In this document: piece by piece, positions 1 through 9,357 of the stretch
Layout of the letters: the number at the start of each line of letters is the position of its first letter
Numbering within the stretch: position 1 is the first letter of the stretch
NCBI RefSeq assembly: GCF_001514195.1
Contig: NZ_KQ948748.1
Span: 1 to 64,000 of the forward strand
Direction of reading: 5' to 3'
Origin: Streptomyces griseorubiginosus
GTDB lineage: Bacteria > Actinomycetota > Actinomycetes > Streptomycetales > Streptomycetaceae
Length of the DNA stretch: 64,000 nucleotides
Translations under genes and position numbers: made by a program
Notes under the pieces: generated by a model
The model's input: only the letters and a program-made list of their open reading frames with translations
What the model was told of the DNA's origin: nothing
Databases searched by the model: none

Positions 1-372
1 GCCTCCGGCAGCCGAATACTCGCTTCGCTCGTTTCGCGCGTCCCCGCGCGAATTCCCGCCTCCGGCGGGCGGGTTATGGAATTGGCCTCCGGCCATTCCA
101 TAACCCTGCGTTCCTCCGGAACGGAAAGACGAGCGGAGATGGTTTGTGCCTCCGGCACAAATTGTGGTGCTGATTTTGGTTGTATGGGCGGGGAGTTCGG
201 GTGTGAGTTGGGGTTTGAGTTGAGGGTTCGTCATGAGCCTTTCCCGAGGCCTGGTTTAGGTGAATCTCCGATTACCCTAAACCAGGCGGTACTTGATTGG
301 TATTCCGTGAAAAAAAGTAAATCACGGAATACAAGGAATGGGCAACAGGGCCCCTCCGGGGCCCAGTTGCCC
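1..372. repeat. Array of short-loop palindromes, telomere-like
   Basis: At least seven hairpins are packed here. Stems are 33-40/45-52 (loop TCCC), 55-60/64-69, 71-87/91-106 (one bulged T), 109-114/118-123, 143-150/154-161, 250-260/276-286, 300-310/322-332 and 340-354/358-372 (one A-A mismatch). Five have exactly the loop TCC closed by C-G, so the complementary strand reads C-GGA-G. Another complementary-strand element at 22-28 is GCGAAGC. Streptomyces telomeres are known to carry palindromes whose 3' strand folds with C(GNA)G sheared-purine loops; polarity here matches an end lying to the left. The archetypal terminal CCCGCGGAGCGGG is not seen, so this is either a non-archetypal telomere or telomere-proximal sequence. 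No protein-coding gene is evident in 1-795. Confidence 0.6.
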
Positions 373-646
373 ACGGAGGGAGTGCTGAGATCCCTGCCTT
401 GGGCAAGAGACGGGAGAAGACGGGAGGTGGGGCCACAGGCTGAGGAGCTGACCGAGTACCGAGGACCGGTTGAGTGCTGACAAGCTCAACCCCCACATGT
501 GGGCGGTACCGACAGGCTTGCCAACTTGCCTTAGAGCAGAGGGAGTTGAGTAGAACAGGAGAGGTTAGGGGGCCATGGTGCTTGGTGCACAGGGTCTTTA
601 GTTAAGAGGAGCTCCGGGAAACAGGCGTCTGACCTGCGGTTTTGTG

Positions 647-680
647 GATCTGAATGTCGGCCACCACCGACATTCAGATC
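647..680. terminator. Perfect 14-bp inverted repeat (possible terminator)
   Basis: GATCTGAATGTCGG and its exact complement flank the six-base loop CCACCA. It lies about 115 bp beyond the stop codon of the leftward NB-ARC gene. There is no clear T-run in either orientation, so factor-independent termination is plausible but not certain. The remaining sequence between 373 and 795 shows nothing else I can name. Confidence 0.4.
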
Positions 681-795
681 GTCTGGGTGTCGGTGGCTGT
701 CGGCCGCAGACAGTAAAAGATGCGCTTGCTCACAAGATTCGCCCGGAACTTGCGCCTATCCACAAGTTTTGCCTGCATGGGCTCCGCGTGCTCGC

Positions 796-3432
796 CTATG
801 GGGAGGGCGGACGTTTCCGCCGCTTGGACTGCTTCCGGTGGAGAGGTCGTGGCAGCCGTGTGAGGACTTCCTCGACCACTGCCAGGCGCTGGGTGTCCCC
901 AAGTTCACGGAGGATGTCAACGGCTTCAGTGAGCACCCACCGGGCCGCCTGGGGCCGGCGGCACTCCATCAGCACCCGGCCGAGGCCGAGCAGCACCTCC
1001 ACCAACTGGTTTTCCAGGCCGGGTTGCTTCACCGCTTCCCCCAACGTGTCCACTGGGTAGGTGAATTCCCGCGCCAGCTGTTCCGCCTTTCGGAGCTCCT
1101 TCAGGGCGGCCTGTGGTTGGCCAGCGCGGTGGAACGCCATTCCGAGCTGGTACAGGCTGTCGATGTAGATGCTCAGATCCGTGTGTGATGCGTACTGCGT
1201 CGCGGTCTCGAGGAATTCGATCGCGTCCCGGTGATGTCCCGCCCCCGACTGTGCGACACCGAGCGAACCAAGCGCCATTGCTTCTCCGCGCTTGTCAGCG
1301 TTAACGCGGTAATACATCAACGCGTTTTGATAGGCGGATACGGCCTTGTCGAAACGGTTGCAGCGAACCCAGATATCGCCGATATGACGCAGGGTATCCG
1401 CTAAAAATAATGGTTCGCCGGCCCGATCAAAGACAGCGGCCGCCGTCTCATAGCAGTTCCTCGCCTCCTCAAGCCGATTTGCCCGTTCCAGGACCACACC
1501 CCGCTCCTGGGCCAGCAGCGCGCCAAGCCGGTAGTCGAGAGGTGCGGCAGCCTCGACGGCATCGTTCAAGGCGGTCAGGGCCTCATCGAAACGGCCCAGT
1601 CCTGTCAGCGCCTTCGCAAGGCCACGGAGCGCCGCCGCCTTCGTGCCTCGATCGCCTTGCCCAGACCGGCACGCGTCGACCGCAGAGGACGCAAGGCGTG
1701 CCCACTCCGCGTAGTAGCGACGGGTGCCGAAGAACTCGGCCAGTTCCAGGGCGAGATCCACCAGCCACGGGGAGGCAAGCGCGGAGGTGGCCGCTGCTAC
1801 GACGTTGACTCGTTCCATCTCCAGCCAGACCACTACCCAGCGATGGAGCTTGAGCGTCTCGATCGGGTTGTCCGCTGGTGTGATGAGGGGGCGGGAGGCG
1901 GCTGCCTGGGCTATCTTGCGGTAACGGTGCAGAAGCCTGAGCACCGCGTCTTCCCGTTTGTCCTCGTCCGCGTGGGCGCGCCCAAGCTCGTCGGCGTACA
2001 GCCGGAGGAGGTCGTGCATCGACCAATGCTCGATTTCGGTCTCCGCCAGTCGGTCACTTCCCCTTTGGGATCGTTCGAGCAAGTGCATACCAGCGAGGCC
2101 GCGCAGAGCCAGACGGGCAGCGTCCGTGGAGACTCCGAGCAAGACCGACGCTGAAGCGGTGGACAGGTCGGGGCCGGGAGCCGCCGCGAGCAGCCGGAAT
2201 GCCCGTGCGCGAGCTGGCGTCAGATGCCCGTAGCAGAAGGAGAAGCACGCCCGTACCGTCAGCGGACGTCCCTCGGCGTCGGTGTCGTCGTCCTCCATGC
2301 CGTCCAAGAGGGTGCGCGCCAGCTCATCCACCCGCTCGCGCAGCGATCGGTCGGGTTCGGTCCGCAGCACGGCGACAACGATCCGCAGCGCAAGAGGCAG
2401 CCAGCCACACAACTCTGCGACGCGGCGCACATCGTCACCGTGAGCGGCTTCAACCGCTCGGCCGCACTCCGCGACCTGGCCGTGGCCCGGTTCCGCGAGG
2501 CGGAGGCGGACGAACTGCTCAGCCTCCGCCGGAGGGAACGGGGACAGGACGATCCGGTGCCGGATCGCGTCGGTGTGCGTGTGCCGGGACGTAACCAGTG
2601 CCCGGTGCGGAAGGCACGGGAACAGCTCGGCGAGCTGCCCGGCCTGGCGCACGTTGTCCAGCACGATCAGCAGCGGTTTGTCCTGTCCGGCCAGTTCGTC
2701 CAGCAACGTGCGCCATCGACGGACCTTCTCGGCCGGCACCGATGGCGGCTCCTCCCGCGGCCGCAGCGTGCGCAGGAACGCATCGACCGCCTCCTCCGCA
2801 ACGACGTCCTGGCCCGCACTGTGGCCCCGCAAGTCGGCGAAGAGGACGCCTCCCTCAAACCAGCCCTGCTTCGCTGCCCGCCGGGCAGCCTCCACCACCA
2901 GCGCCGTCTTCCCCACCCCGCCCATACCGGTGACTTCCAGAACGGACGCTGAACTCGACGCCCGGGCAGTCGCCTCACGCTCCCGCTGAGGGCCCGGAGC
3001 TCTCGTGTCCTGACCTGCCGGCGCCAACCAGCCCATGAGCCTGCGCAATGGCTCCTCACGGCCCACGAACACAGCACCAGCCGTCGGCAACTGCACCGGC
3101 CCAGCCACCGATCGCGGCGCCCGCTCGGCCCGCGCCGCGGTGAGGATCCGCTCCCACCACGCCTGGTCCCGCACGGTCCAGAAGCCGCCCCCACCCCTCG
3201 CCCGCTCAGCAGCACGTCTCTCCAGCTCGGCCACCATCAGCAGGAAGAACGCCCTGCTCGCCGGGCCGGGAATCGTTTTGCCCAACAACCAGTCGTTGAC
3301 CGTGGAGGGCGACGACACCACCGGCGGATCGCCGGCCCTGCCCCACGCCAGCATTACCTCCAACGTGGGCGCCCCTGCCGCCCGATGCGTCCGCGACAAC
3401 TCTTCCCAGAACCTGTCGGACTGACCGGCCAT
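796..3432 (-). CDS. HTH-NB-ARC-TPR regulatory ATPase (AfsR/STAND-like)
   Basis: 878-residue signal-transduction ATPase of the STAND class. Residues 1-75 resemble the helix-turn-helix cap found on Streptomyces NB-ARC proteins (STVNDWLLGKTIPG). The NB-ARC core has Walker A GMGGVGKT at about 169-176 and Walker B LLIVLDN at about 254-260, followed by the winged-helix region. The C-terminal 300 residues are TPR-like alpha-helical repeats rich in the A-L-x-G-x-x-x-x-x-A pattern. There is no SARP transcription-activation domain. I chose the second possible start (ATG at 3432) because it follows a G-rich stretch and begins the conserved part; an upstream start at 3468 is possible. Such proteins usually sense a ligand through TPRs and oligomerise through NB-ARC; the ligand cannot be inferred. 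It is transcribed toward the palindrome array. Confidence 0.85.
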   Translation of the reverse strand: MAGQSDRFWEELSRTHRAAGAPTLEVMLAWGRAGDPPVVSSPSTVNDWLLGKTIPGPASRAFFLLMVAELERRAAERARGGGGFWTVRDQAWWERILTAARAERAPRSVAGPVQLPTAGAVFVGREEPLRRLMGWLAPAGQDTRAPGPQREREATARASSSASVLEVTGMGGVGKTALVVEAARRAAKQGWFEGGVLFADLRGHSAGQDVVAEEAVDAFLRTLRPREEPPSVPAEKVRRWRTLLDELAGQDKPLLIVLDNVRQAGQLAELFPCLPHRALVTSRHTHTDAIRHRIVLSPFPPAEAEQFVRLRLAEPGHGQVAECGRAVEAAHGDDVRRVAELCGWLPLALRIVVAVLRTEPDRSLRERVDELARTLLDGMEDDDTDAEGRPLTVRACFSFCYGHLTPARARAFRLLAAAPGPDLSTASASVLLGVSTDAARLALRGLAGMHLLERSQRGSDRLAETEIEHWSMHDLLRLYADELGRAHADEDKREDAVLRLLHRYRKIAQAAASRPLITPADNPIETLKLHRWVVVWLEMERVNVVAAATSALASPWLVDLALELAEFFGTRRYYAEWARLASSAVDACRSGQGDRGTKAAALRGLAKALTGLGRFDEALTALNDAVEAAAPLDYRLGALLAQERGVVLERANRLEEARNCYETAAAVFDRAGEPLFLADTLRHIGDIWVRCNRFDKAVSAYQNALMYYRVNADKRGEAMALGSLGVAQSGAGHHRDAIEFLETATQYASHTDLSIYIDSLYQLGMAFHRAGQPQAALKELRKAEQLAREFTYPVDTLGEAVKQPGLENQLVEVLLGLGRVLMECRRPQAARWVLTEAVDILRELGDTQRLAVVEEVLTRLPRPLHRKQSKRRKRPPSP

Positions 3433-3646
3433 GCTGCCCCCCCGACTGCCGGGACACCCCGCCCGCACCCGGCCCTCGCGTTCCGCCTTCCGGCCTTAGG
3501 CATCCCCGGAAAACCCGGAAAAGACCCCTTTAGCAGGCCAGAGCCCCTGTCCCTCCTCAACAGGCATCGCCGGAAGGCAGGTTGATCTGCAGCACTGGAG
3601 GCCACGCCGACCCAGACCGCGGGCCGGCCCGTTCCTGGAGGCCCCC

Positions 3647-3778
3647 ATGCCGAACCCCACCACCACCCCAGCCCCCCGGCCCGGACGCGGCCAACTCCTG
3701 CCGGCCCTCACCCGCATCGCCGCCGCAGCCGTCAGCGGCGCCGTACGCGCCTGGATCAGCTGGCTCCTCGACCACTAG
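3647..3778 (+). CDS. Small 43-residue protein
   Basis: A 43-codon frame that starts ATG six bases after a strong GGAGG site and ends TAG. The product starts with a Pro/Thr-rich stretch and continues into an amphipathic helix ending in W-I-S-W-L-L-D-H, which could sit on a membrane surface. It diverges from the NB-ARC gene, leaving about 215 bp between the two starts. No family is recognised. The strong ribosome-binding site and high third-position GC argue that it is translated, but an uninterrupted frame this short could also be chance. Confidence 0.45.
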   Translation: MPNPTTTPAPRPGRGQLLPALTRIAAAAVSGAVRAWISWLLDH

Positions 3779-4391
3779 ACCGCAAGATGGCCCTCACAAA
3801 CGCCATCTGGGCACGGTGCGGTGCGACGCCAGAGCAGACGTCCTCCAGTCGCCTACCTGCAAGGTGCCGGGGAGCCGTACGAGACGGACCACTCGGTGTA
3901 CCGAGCCGCGTGATTTGCCGACCCAGACCGGCTTCTGCCCGTCGTGCGTGAGCGGCTGCGCCCGGGCGGCGGTACCGCACGCGGAGACCTCGTGGCCGAG
4001 GGTGGGGGAACGTGTGAGACGTCGGACCGTGCTGTCGACATCGTCCTCCTGGTCCGTGCATAGGACGAAGCGCGGCGGGCGGCCGTGTAGTGGGCGATCA
4101 TCGCGCGGGTCCTCGGCACGCGGGGCCGCTGGCAGGGCGTTCATCCTCCTGTACAGCAGGTGTCCGGATCTGCGTGCCGCGCAGGACGGTAAAGCAGGCA
4201 GGTGCTGCGGCTTCCGCGCCCACTGGCCCTTTGGCATCGGACAGGGCGCAAGGTTCCTGCCAAGCCACCGCGGCCCAACGCGCAACCACGTAAGCCTCCT
4301 TGGCCGTTTTGATCGGCGGACTCGTGGTGCCGGGGTCTACTACGGTTTCCTAACGGGCTGCCGAGGGGGCGCTCGTCGGTGAGGAGTTGTC
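3779..4391. other. No confident gene
   Basis: About 610 bp. Several frames are open on both strands but none has convincing start signals or a recognisable family. The minus strand around 3870-4120 may be a decayed gene, but I cannot name it. A good GAGGAG ribosome-binding site sits at the right edge and belongs to the next gene. Confidence 0.4.
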
Positions 4392-5633
4392 ATGCTGCCG
4401 CATGTGGGGCTGTACTACCCGTTCATCCACTTCCGTGACGAGCGATGGCTGAAGACGGCCGCGCTGTACTGGCGGGAGCTGGCGCGCGTCGTGCCGCAGG
4501 GATACCCCCTGGCGGATTCGCGGACCGCCCGTGTGCTGCGTGAGGAGCTCAAATTCGTCACACCGGTGGATCCGACGGAGACCGCCAAGCAGGTGGCTCC
4601 CCTATTCCTCAGCGTCCTTACCCGTCACGGCGAGGCCCTGCGCGCCGCAGGATACGCAGCGTCGCCGGCTTGGGACGACCGGGACCACCACGCGACAGAC
4701 TCCTTCAATCCCGCACCACCGCTCACACAGGGGCATACAACGAGGCACCACAGCGGGATGTCCGCGCGTGCGGGCGTTGCCGCCTCCTACGAGGAAGAAT
4801 TCACCCCCGAGCTGCGCGAGACGCTCATGGAGTGCGGACTGGCGGCCGATGTGCGGCGCAGGCCCGGACTGCGAGAGCGGCAGTCCCTCGCCTACGGACG
4901 CTGGATGGCGATGGACGCCAGACTCACCTGGGTCTACAAGTGTGCCTTTGTCGAAGTCCTCGCGCGTCAGGGCCGCTACACGCCCACCACCGACCAGCCG
5001 GATGCGCATCTGGCGTCGGACGGCTGGGATGTGGACCGCATCGCCCAGAGCCTGCTCGACGCTCCAGACGTGGCAGCGGCCGCTCGGCCGGACGACCTCA
5101 CCGACGCGGTGGGACTACTGGCCATCCGACTGGCTGTGCCGGCCGGACTGGACAACGTACCGGTCGAGAAGATCGTCAAGCTGCGCAAGGAGCACCGCGA
5201 GGAGTTCGCCGCGTTCAACGCCGTCGTGACGCAGACCGTAGAGGAACTGAGGCAGGAACTGAGAGGGGTGACATTGCAGGAGGCGCGCGTGCGCGATGTG
5301 CAGATCGCGGTCGAGGACCGTTTCGATCGTCCCTTGAGGGCCCTGCGGGAAGCGATGAAAGCACAGGGCATGGGTACGGCGTACGGGCTGGCCAACGTGA
5401 AGTTCGATGTCCCCGCCCTGATGAGCCTGGCCGGTACGGCCGCAGGCGGCTTCCTCGACCAGCCCGTGGCAGGTGCGGCAGCCGGAGCCGCTCTCGGCTT
5501 CATGAACGTCCGCCACACACACAAGCAGCAGGTCAAAGGCCTCAAGGCCGGGAACCCCGCCGCCTATCTACTGTCGGTGCAACGTGGCCTGAAACCGCAG
5601 TCCCTCCTGCGGCAGATCACCCGACGCGCCTGA
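4392..5633 (+). CDS. DUF6236-like hypothetical protein
   Basis: 413-residue soluble protein. The N-terminus (LYYPFIHFRDERWLKTAALYW, shared by a Streptomyces family I believe to be DUF6236) leads into a mostly helical body. Residues 345-375 form a Gly/Ala-rich hydrophobic patch (AGTAAGGFLDQPVAGAAAGAALG) that could be a membrane-inserting hairpin, with a basic tail after it. The start is fixed by GAGGAG seven bases upstream. Function is unknown; members often lie in accessory regions. It stands alone, with no operon partners on the same strand. The family name is from memory of the N-terminal signature and should be treated as tentative. Confidence 0.65.
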   Translation: MLPHVGLYYPFIHFRDERWLKTAALYWRELARVVPQGYPLADSRTARVLREELKFVTPVDPTETAKQVAPLFLSVLTRHGEALRAAGYAASPAWDDRDHHATDSFNPAPPLTQGHTTRHHSGMSARAGVAASYEEEFTPELRETLMECGLAADVRRRPGLRERQSLAYGRWMAMDARLTWVYKCAFVEVLARQGRYTPTTDQPDAHLASDGWDVDRIAQSLLDAPDVAAAARPDDLTDAVGLLAIRLAVPAGLDNVPVEKIVKLRKEHREEFAAFNAVVTQTVEELRQELRGVTLQEARVRDVQIAVEDRFDRPLRALREAMKAQGMGTAYGLANVKFDVPALMSLAGTAAGGFLDQPVAGAAAGAALGFMNVRHTHKQQVKGLKAGNPAAYLLSVQRGLKPQSLLRQITRRA

Positions 5634-5704
5634 TCCGCCCGGCGGCACCGTGCTGGCCGCAACCAGCTCGTCCCGCGTGAACGTGCGCGGCCGTACAACC
5701 CGCA

Positions 5705-5935
5705 GCGCCGTCGTACGGGCGCCGCGTCAGGAAGAGACACGGCGGTCAGTTCCAGTCCGCCGCCCCGGTCCACCCAGACCCGGTCCCGCGCCGACACGAG
5801 GACGTCCGTCACCCACGGGTCGGCGAGCAACGACTCCAGCGGGCCACTGCCGACCAGTTCGGACCGCAACCGCTCGGCCGCTACCGTACCCCGTCCAGCA
5901 ATCCCGCAGCCATGTCCGCACCGGCCGCCGAGGAC
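5705..5935 (-). pseudogene. TadA/CpaF secretion ATPase fragment
   Basis: The minus strand encodes the segment AERLRSELVGSGPLESLLAD followed by PWVTDVLVSARDRVWVDRG, the N-terminal all-alpha/beta region typical of CpaF/TadA type II/IV secretion ATPases. Similarity ends near 5710 where the reading frame becomes random, and no Walker motifs follow. It is a roughly 75-codon relic of a pilus or secretion ATPase gene; no neighbouring tad genes remain. Confidence 0.6.
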
Positions 5936-6340
5936 CGGGACTGAAGCCGCAGCCCTAGCCGGCGTGCCCGGTCCGACGGCCGGTGAACGCGTGCGCCGCA
6001 GACCAAGCGGCTCGCCGCTGAGCAGCGCCGCCGCCCCCAGCAGACACAGCGACCGAGGCCGACCCCCCTAGCAGCCTCACCGGCGGACGAATGTCGGTGG
6101 CCACCGACACAAAGTTGCGGCGATCAGCAACTCTCCGGCGTGGAAGGGCGCAGCCGTGCCAGCGACTGGCGGACAGCCGGTCCTCGGCTGATGATCTGCG
6201 TATGGCTGTCGGAGGCGAGGTGGTCGAATGACTCGGGTGTGTCGTGTCCTCCAGTTCAGAACCGGGTGTCTGCGGCGGAACCATATGCGGCGCCGCCCAC
6301 GGATCCGCAGGCTCGGGACATCCGCACGGCGTCCCTGGCG
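5936..6340. other. No confident gene
   Basis: About 400 bp between the CpaF relic and the nuclease-like gene. Frames are open by virtue of GC content but no start, domain or repeat is convincing. The next gene could start within this segment (for example GTG at 6266). Confidence 0.3.
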
Positions 6341-7324
6341 ATGAACGAGGATCTGCACGCGGCCCTCGTCCTGGGGCGGGAAGCCGTCGATGAGTTCGTG
6401 ACTGCGTCCCTGCTCATCACTGGCAAGTGGGCGGAAGAAACAGTCACTGACATTCTGTACACCAGGGCGGCTCCCCGGCTCCGCCCGGTTCCGTTCAATC
6501 GGAACCAAGAGGGGCTGATCGGCGCCGACTGGCTCTGGTGGTGGGTAGAGGAGAGCACCGGTATCTGCTTTGGAATGCTCTGCCAGGCCAAGAACCTCAA
6601 GCGGACCGGGACGACCTGGTCCATAGGCTATGGCCAGTCGAACCGGACCTGGGGTGCCCAGCTGCCCAACCTGCTCGCCGCAGCGGACTACTTCGAGGTG
6701 CCCGCCGTCTACATGCTGTACTGCGGGGACGCTGCCTACCGGCGGGGGCTGTCCTGTGGCGGCGACGCCTGCGACGCCGACGACCCGGACGCATCTAGCC
6801 CTTGCCCGGACTGCCCGAGGATGGGTGTTTCGGTGCTCAGCGGCCTGGCCGCGGCCTACCTGTACGGTCGCGATCCCCGCGCCGCGGCCGCGGACTCCTT
6901 CCGCTACGCCACCCCACTCGAAGACCTCGCCGACCCGGGGGTGTGGCAGCAGCGCTGGGACATCAACTTTCGCAGCTGCGGACTCGAACTGCAGAAGTTT
7001 CTCCTCACTCCCCAGTACGGGGCGGCATTGGCGGCAAAGAGAATCTTCATGCAGTTGTCGAGCATCCGCGAGATGCATTTCGCGGCAGCGGCCCCGGCGC
7101 CCGTGGTACCGCGCTTCGACGATGACCTACCGCGTGCCGTGTTCCCACCCAGTTCCGTGCCGCAGGACAAGGGACACTTTTCCGTCCCGTACTTCCTGCA
7201 CGTCCTGCGCGGGCTGAGAACGGCACCGCCCCCGTATGTCCAGGCCGCCCTTGAGGGCGGAAGTGACGCCGTGCCGCGGCCGGTTGCCGACCAGTTGGCC
7301 GGCTTGGTGGTCATCCAGGTATAG
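6341..7324 (+). CDS. Predicted PD-(D/E)XK-type nuclease (DUF6615-like)
   Basis: About 327 residues with a restriction-endonuclease-like core near the N-terminus: a helix with E-E-T-V-T-D, then GLIGADWLWWWV supplying a conserved Asp, then CQAKNLK, the Q-x-K form of the PD-(D/E)XK motif. This E...GADW...QAK arrangement is what I associate with DUF6615. A Cys-rich insert follows (CGGDACDADD and CPDCP), probably zinc binding. The start is uncertain: the ATG chosen begins the conserved helix but lacks a good ribosome-binding site; GTG 6266 and ATG 6191 are alternatives. It converges on the ABC-3C-like operon with about 115 bp between stops, so it may be part of the same defence island. No methyltransferase is nearby. 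Confidence 0.6.
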   Translation: MNEDLHAALVLGREAVDEFVTASLLITGKWAEETVTDILYTRAAPRLRPVPFNRNQEGLIGADWLWWWVEESTGICFGMLCQAKNLKRTGTTWSIGYGQSNRTWGAQLPNLLAAADYFEVPAVYMLYCGDAAYRRGLSCGGDACDADDPDASSPCPDCPRMGVSVLSGLAAAYLYGRDPRAAAADSFRYATPLEDLADPGVWQQRWDINFRSCGLELQKFLLTPQYGAALAAKRIFMQLSSIREMHFAAAAPAPVVPRFDDDLPRAVFPPSSVPQDKGHFSVPYFLHVLRGLRTAPPPYVQAALEGGSDAVPRPVADQLAGLVVIQV

Positions 7325-7440
7325 CCCCGGCCAGCGAATTCCTCATGACTACGGCTTGCTCAGCCGCCGAACACCTGTCGCCCACTGGGCGCGGCGGGGC
7401 ACGTGGCGGGGAAGTTGCTCGTGGACTCGGCAACGCTTGG

Positions 7441-9357
7441 TTAGGGCGCCTCGTAGACCTTGGGCATTTTGATCTCTCGAATGGTCTGTGGGTCGCGAGG
7501 AGTGGGGAGGGCTTGGGTGCTGATGATCTGTGTCCCGGTCATGTGGGCGGCACTGGCCATGTCTTTCAGGATTGCGCGGACGACGTCCGGTTCGAGTCCT
7601 TGCTGGTATGGGTTGTCGAGCATCAGCAGTCCGGGGAAGGCGCACTCTTCGTCCAGGTCTGCGGCGATGAAGAGAGTGGCGTAGCTGTATGCCAGGAAGA
7701 ACAGGACTTTTGGCTCTGCTCCGAGGGCCTGGTTCCAGGGGCGGGTGCCGACATAGAAGGTGAGGTCGCTGTCGCTGATCGTGACGTCCCCCCTGACCCA
7801 GTTTTCGCGATAGCGCTGGAGGAAGCTGTTCATGCGGTCTGCGAAGACTGCACATCGTTCGCTCGGGGAGGGGCCGTGCAGCGCGGGGCCGGCGGGCTCG
7901 TTATCGATGGCGTCCAGGGCCTGTTGTGCTGCGGTGACGGCCTGGCTGGCTTCGACGCGGCGCTGCAGGATGTCTTCGATGGCTGGGAAGGCGGTCATTT
8001 TCTGTTCGAGCTGGGCGATCTGGGCGGCGAAGCGTTCCAGGGCGGTCATGAAGGGGGCCAGTTGAGCGGCTCGCTCTTCGTTGAGTCGTTCGGCAAGTTG
8101 TTCTTGTCGGCCTTGGAGTTCGTCGCGACGGCGCCGTGCAGTGTGAAGGTCGGCTGCGGTGCGCGCAATGACGTCCTGGAGGTCGGCCAGTTCGGATTTC
8201 AAAGACCGGATCTCGATCTGTGCTCTGCGGCGGCGCTGATCGTCGTCGACCGGCTGGAAGCACAGGTAGCAGGCGTCTTCGTCGTGCCCACGGCGTGGGT
8301 CGACGTGCTGCTCGCAGGCCGGGCACAGCCGTACGGGGAGCGCGTCGAAGAATTCCACCGAGGTGATCAGCCGCTCCATCCGGCTGATCTCCGAATTGAC
8401 GGTCTTCGCCGAGTGGCTGTGCTCTTCGTGGAGCTGTTGGAGGGCGACTACGTCTTCGGCGGCATGCTGCAGGTGACGGGAGGTTTCTTCGTAGGTCGCC
8501 GTCAGCGATGAGTCGTAGCCTGCGGCCGCGGCCGATTCGGCGCCGCCTTGAACGATGCTGTTGATCTCGGCCGTGAGCTGCTGGCGCTGCTGGTAGATGG
8601 CATCGAGTTGGGTTCTGATCTCTTCCCGGGCCGTGTTCACCTGTTCCATGGAGCCTGCGGGCGGGAGCTGGAGGCGCTCGGCGATCGCGGTGACGGCCTG
8701 GCGGGTGCTTTCGTGCACCTCGCGCTCGATGGCCTGGGCCTCGGCCAGGCGTCGTTTGGCCTGGGCGAGCCTGAAGTCCTTGTTGGAATACCTGGTGCGG
8801 GCAAAGCCGAGGAGCTGGCTGACGACGGCGCGTCGGATGAACTCCATTTCCTTGTCGGCGAAGTCTGTCCAGGAGTCTTCGTTGCGGTAGATGTGTCGCA
8901 GAGTGTTACGGAACGACAAGGGGGTCAGTTCGGTCGCGGTCGCGGCGATGCGGCCCTTCGGGATGTGCAGGTTGGGCCAGCCCAGTTCGCTCAGGATCCA
9001 GTCAGAGAACGTGTCGACGGCGCGCTCGTCACCGTCGATGATGACTTTGTTCATGCGTCCGTACTGGAGCGACCTTGCCAAGGTGTGGGGAGTCCCGTTG
9101 AGTCTGAGCGAAGTGCTGATTTCGACGTATCCGTCGGCGACAGCCGCGCCCAGGGCGTCGGTCGGGCCGTCGCGGTCGCCCAGGCAGTAGTCGATGGCTT
9201 TCAGAGTTGTCGTCTTCGAACTGTTGCGGACGCCGGTGAGGATGTTGAGCATGCCGGAGGTGAAGGCGTACTCCTCGAACTCGCCGGAGTGGTGGACCAT
9301 CGTGACCTTCTCGATCCTCAGCCCCCGGTTGGGATGTGCGGTCACGTTCTTGGTCAT
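7441..9357 (-). CDS. SMC/RecN-like ATPase of an ABC-three-component-type system
   Basis: 638-residue ABC ATPase. The N-terminal half-site has GVRNSSKT at about 42-49 followed by TTLKAIDYCLG, matching the GKS-x-hhx-x-hxYCLG pattern of ABC-3C ATPases except that Ser replaces the glycine before Lys. A long helical coiled-coil arm (about 195-335 and 375-500) is interrupted by CPAC (345-348) and CYLC (363-366), a candidate zinc knuckle at the arm tip. The C-terminal half-site has GLLMLDNPYQQG as Walker B. The start ATG overlaps the preceding stop (ATGA), which rules out the longer open frame upstream. In ABC-3C systems (a class named in comparative genomics of ABC ATPases) the ATPase is thought to sense invasive nucleic acid and license the effector; here that is inference. 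Confidence 0.8.
   Translation of the reverse strand: MTKNVTAHPNRGLRIEKVTMVHHSGEFEEYAFTSGMLNILTGVRNSSKTTTLKAIDYCLGDRDGPTDALGAAVADGYVEISTSLRLNGTPHTLARSLQYGRMNKVIIDGDERAVDTFSDWILSELGWPNLHIPKGRIAATATELTPLSFRNTLRHIYRNEDSWTDFADKEMEFIRRAVVSQLLGFARTRYSNKDFRLAQAKRRLAEAQAIEREVHESTRQAVTAIAERLQLPPAGSMEQVNTAREEIRTQLDAIYQQRQQLTAEINSIVQGGAESAAAAGYDSSLTATYEETSRHLQHAAEDVVALQQLHEEHSHSAKTVNSEISRMERLITSVEFFDALPVRLCPACEQHVDPRRGHDEDACYLCFQPVDDDQRRRRAQIEIRSLKSELADLQDVIARTAADLHTARRRRDELQGRQEQLAERLNEERAAQLAPFMTALERFAAQIAQLEQKMTAFPAIEDILQRRVEASQAVTAAQQALDAIDNEPAGPALHGPSPSERCAVFADRMNSFLQRYRENWVRGDVTISDSDLTFYVGTRPWNQALGAEPKVLFFLAYSYATLFIAADLDEECAFPGLLMLDNPYQQGLEPDVVRAILKDMASAAHMTGTQIISTQALPTPRDPQTIREIKMPKVYEAP

Noticed and set aside
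647..680. Inverted repeat as an integron attC or phage attachment site
   Set aside because: No integrase gene nearby and no attC core sites; terminator is simpler.
644..1188. Long rightward open frames over the NB-ARC gene
   Set aside because: They are antisense to a clear multidomain protein, and lack start signals; a by-product of high GC codon bias.
4090..4285. Possible recombinase relic on the minus strand
   Set aside because: Weak impression only; no conserved motif could be pinned to one frame.
7345..8511. 388-codon rightward frame opposite the ABC ATPase
   Set aside because: Shadow of the ATPase; no domain and no start signal.
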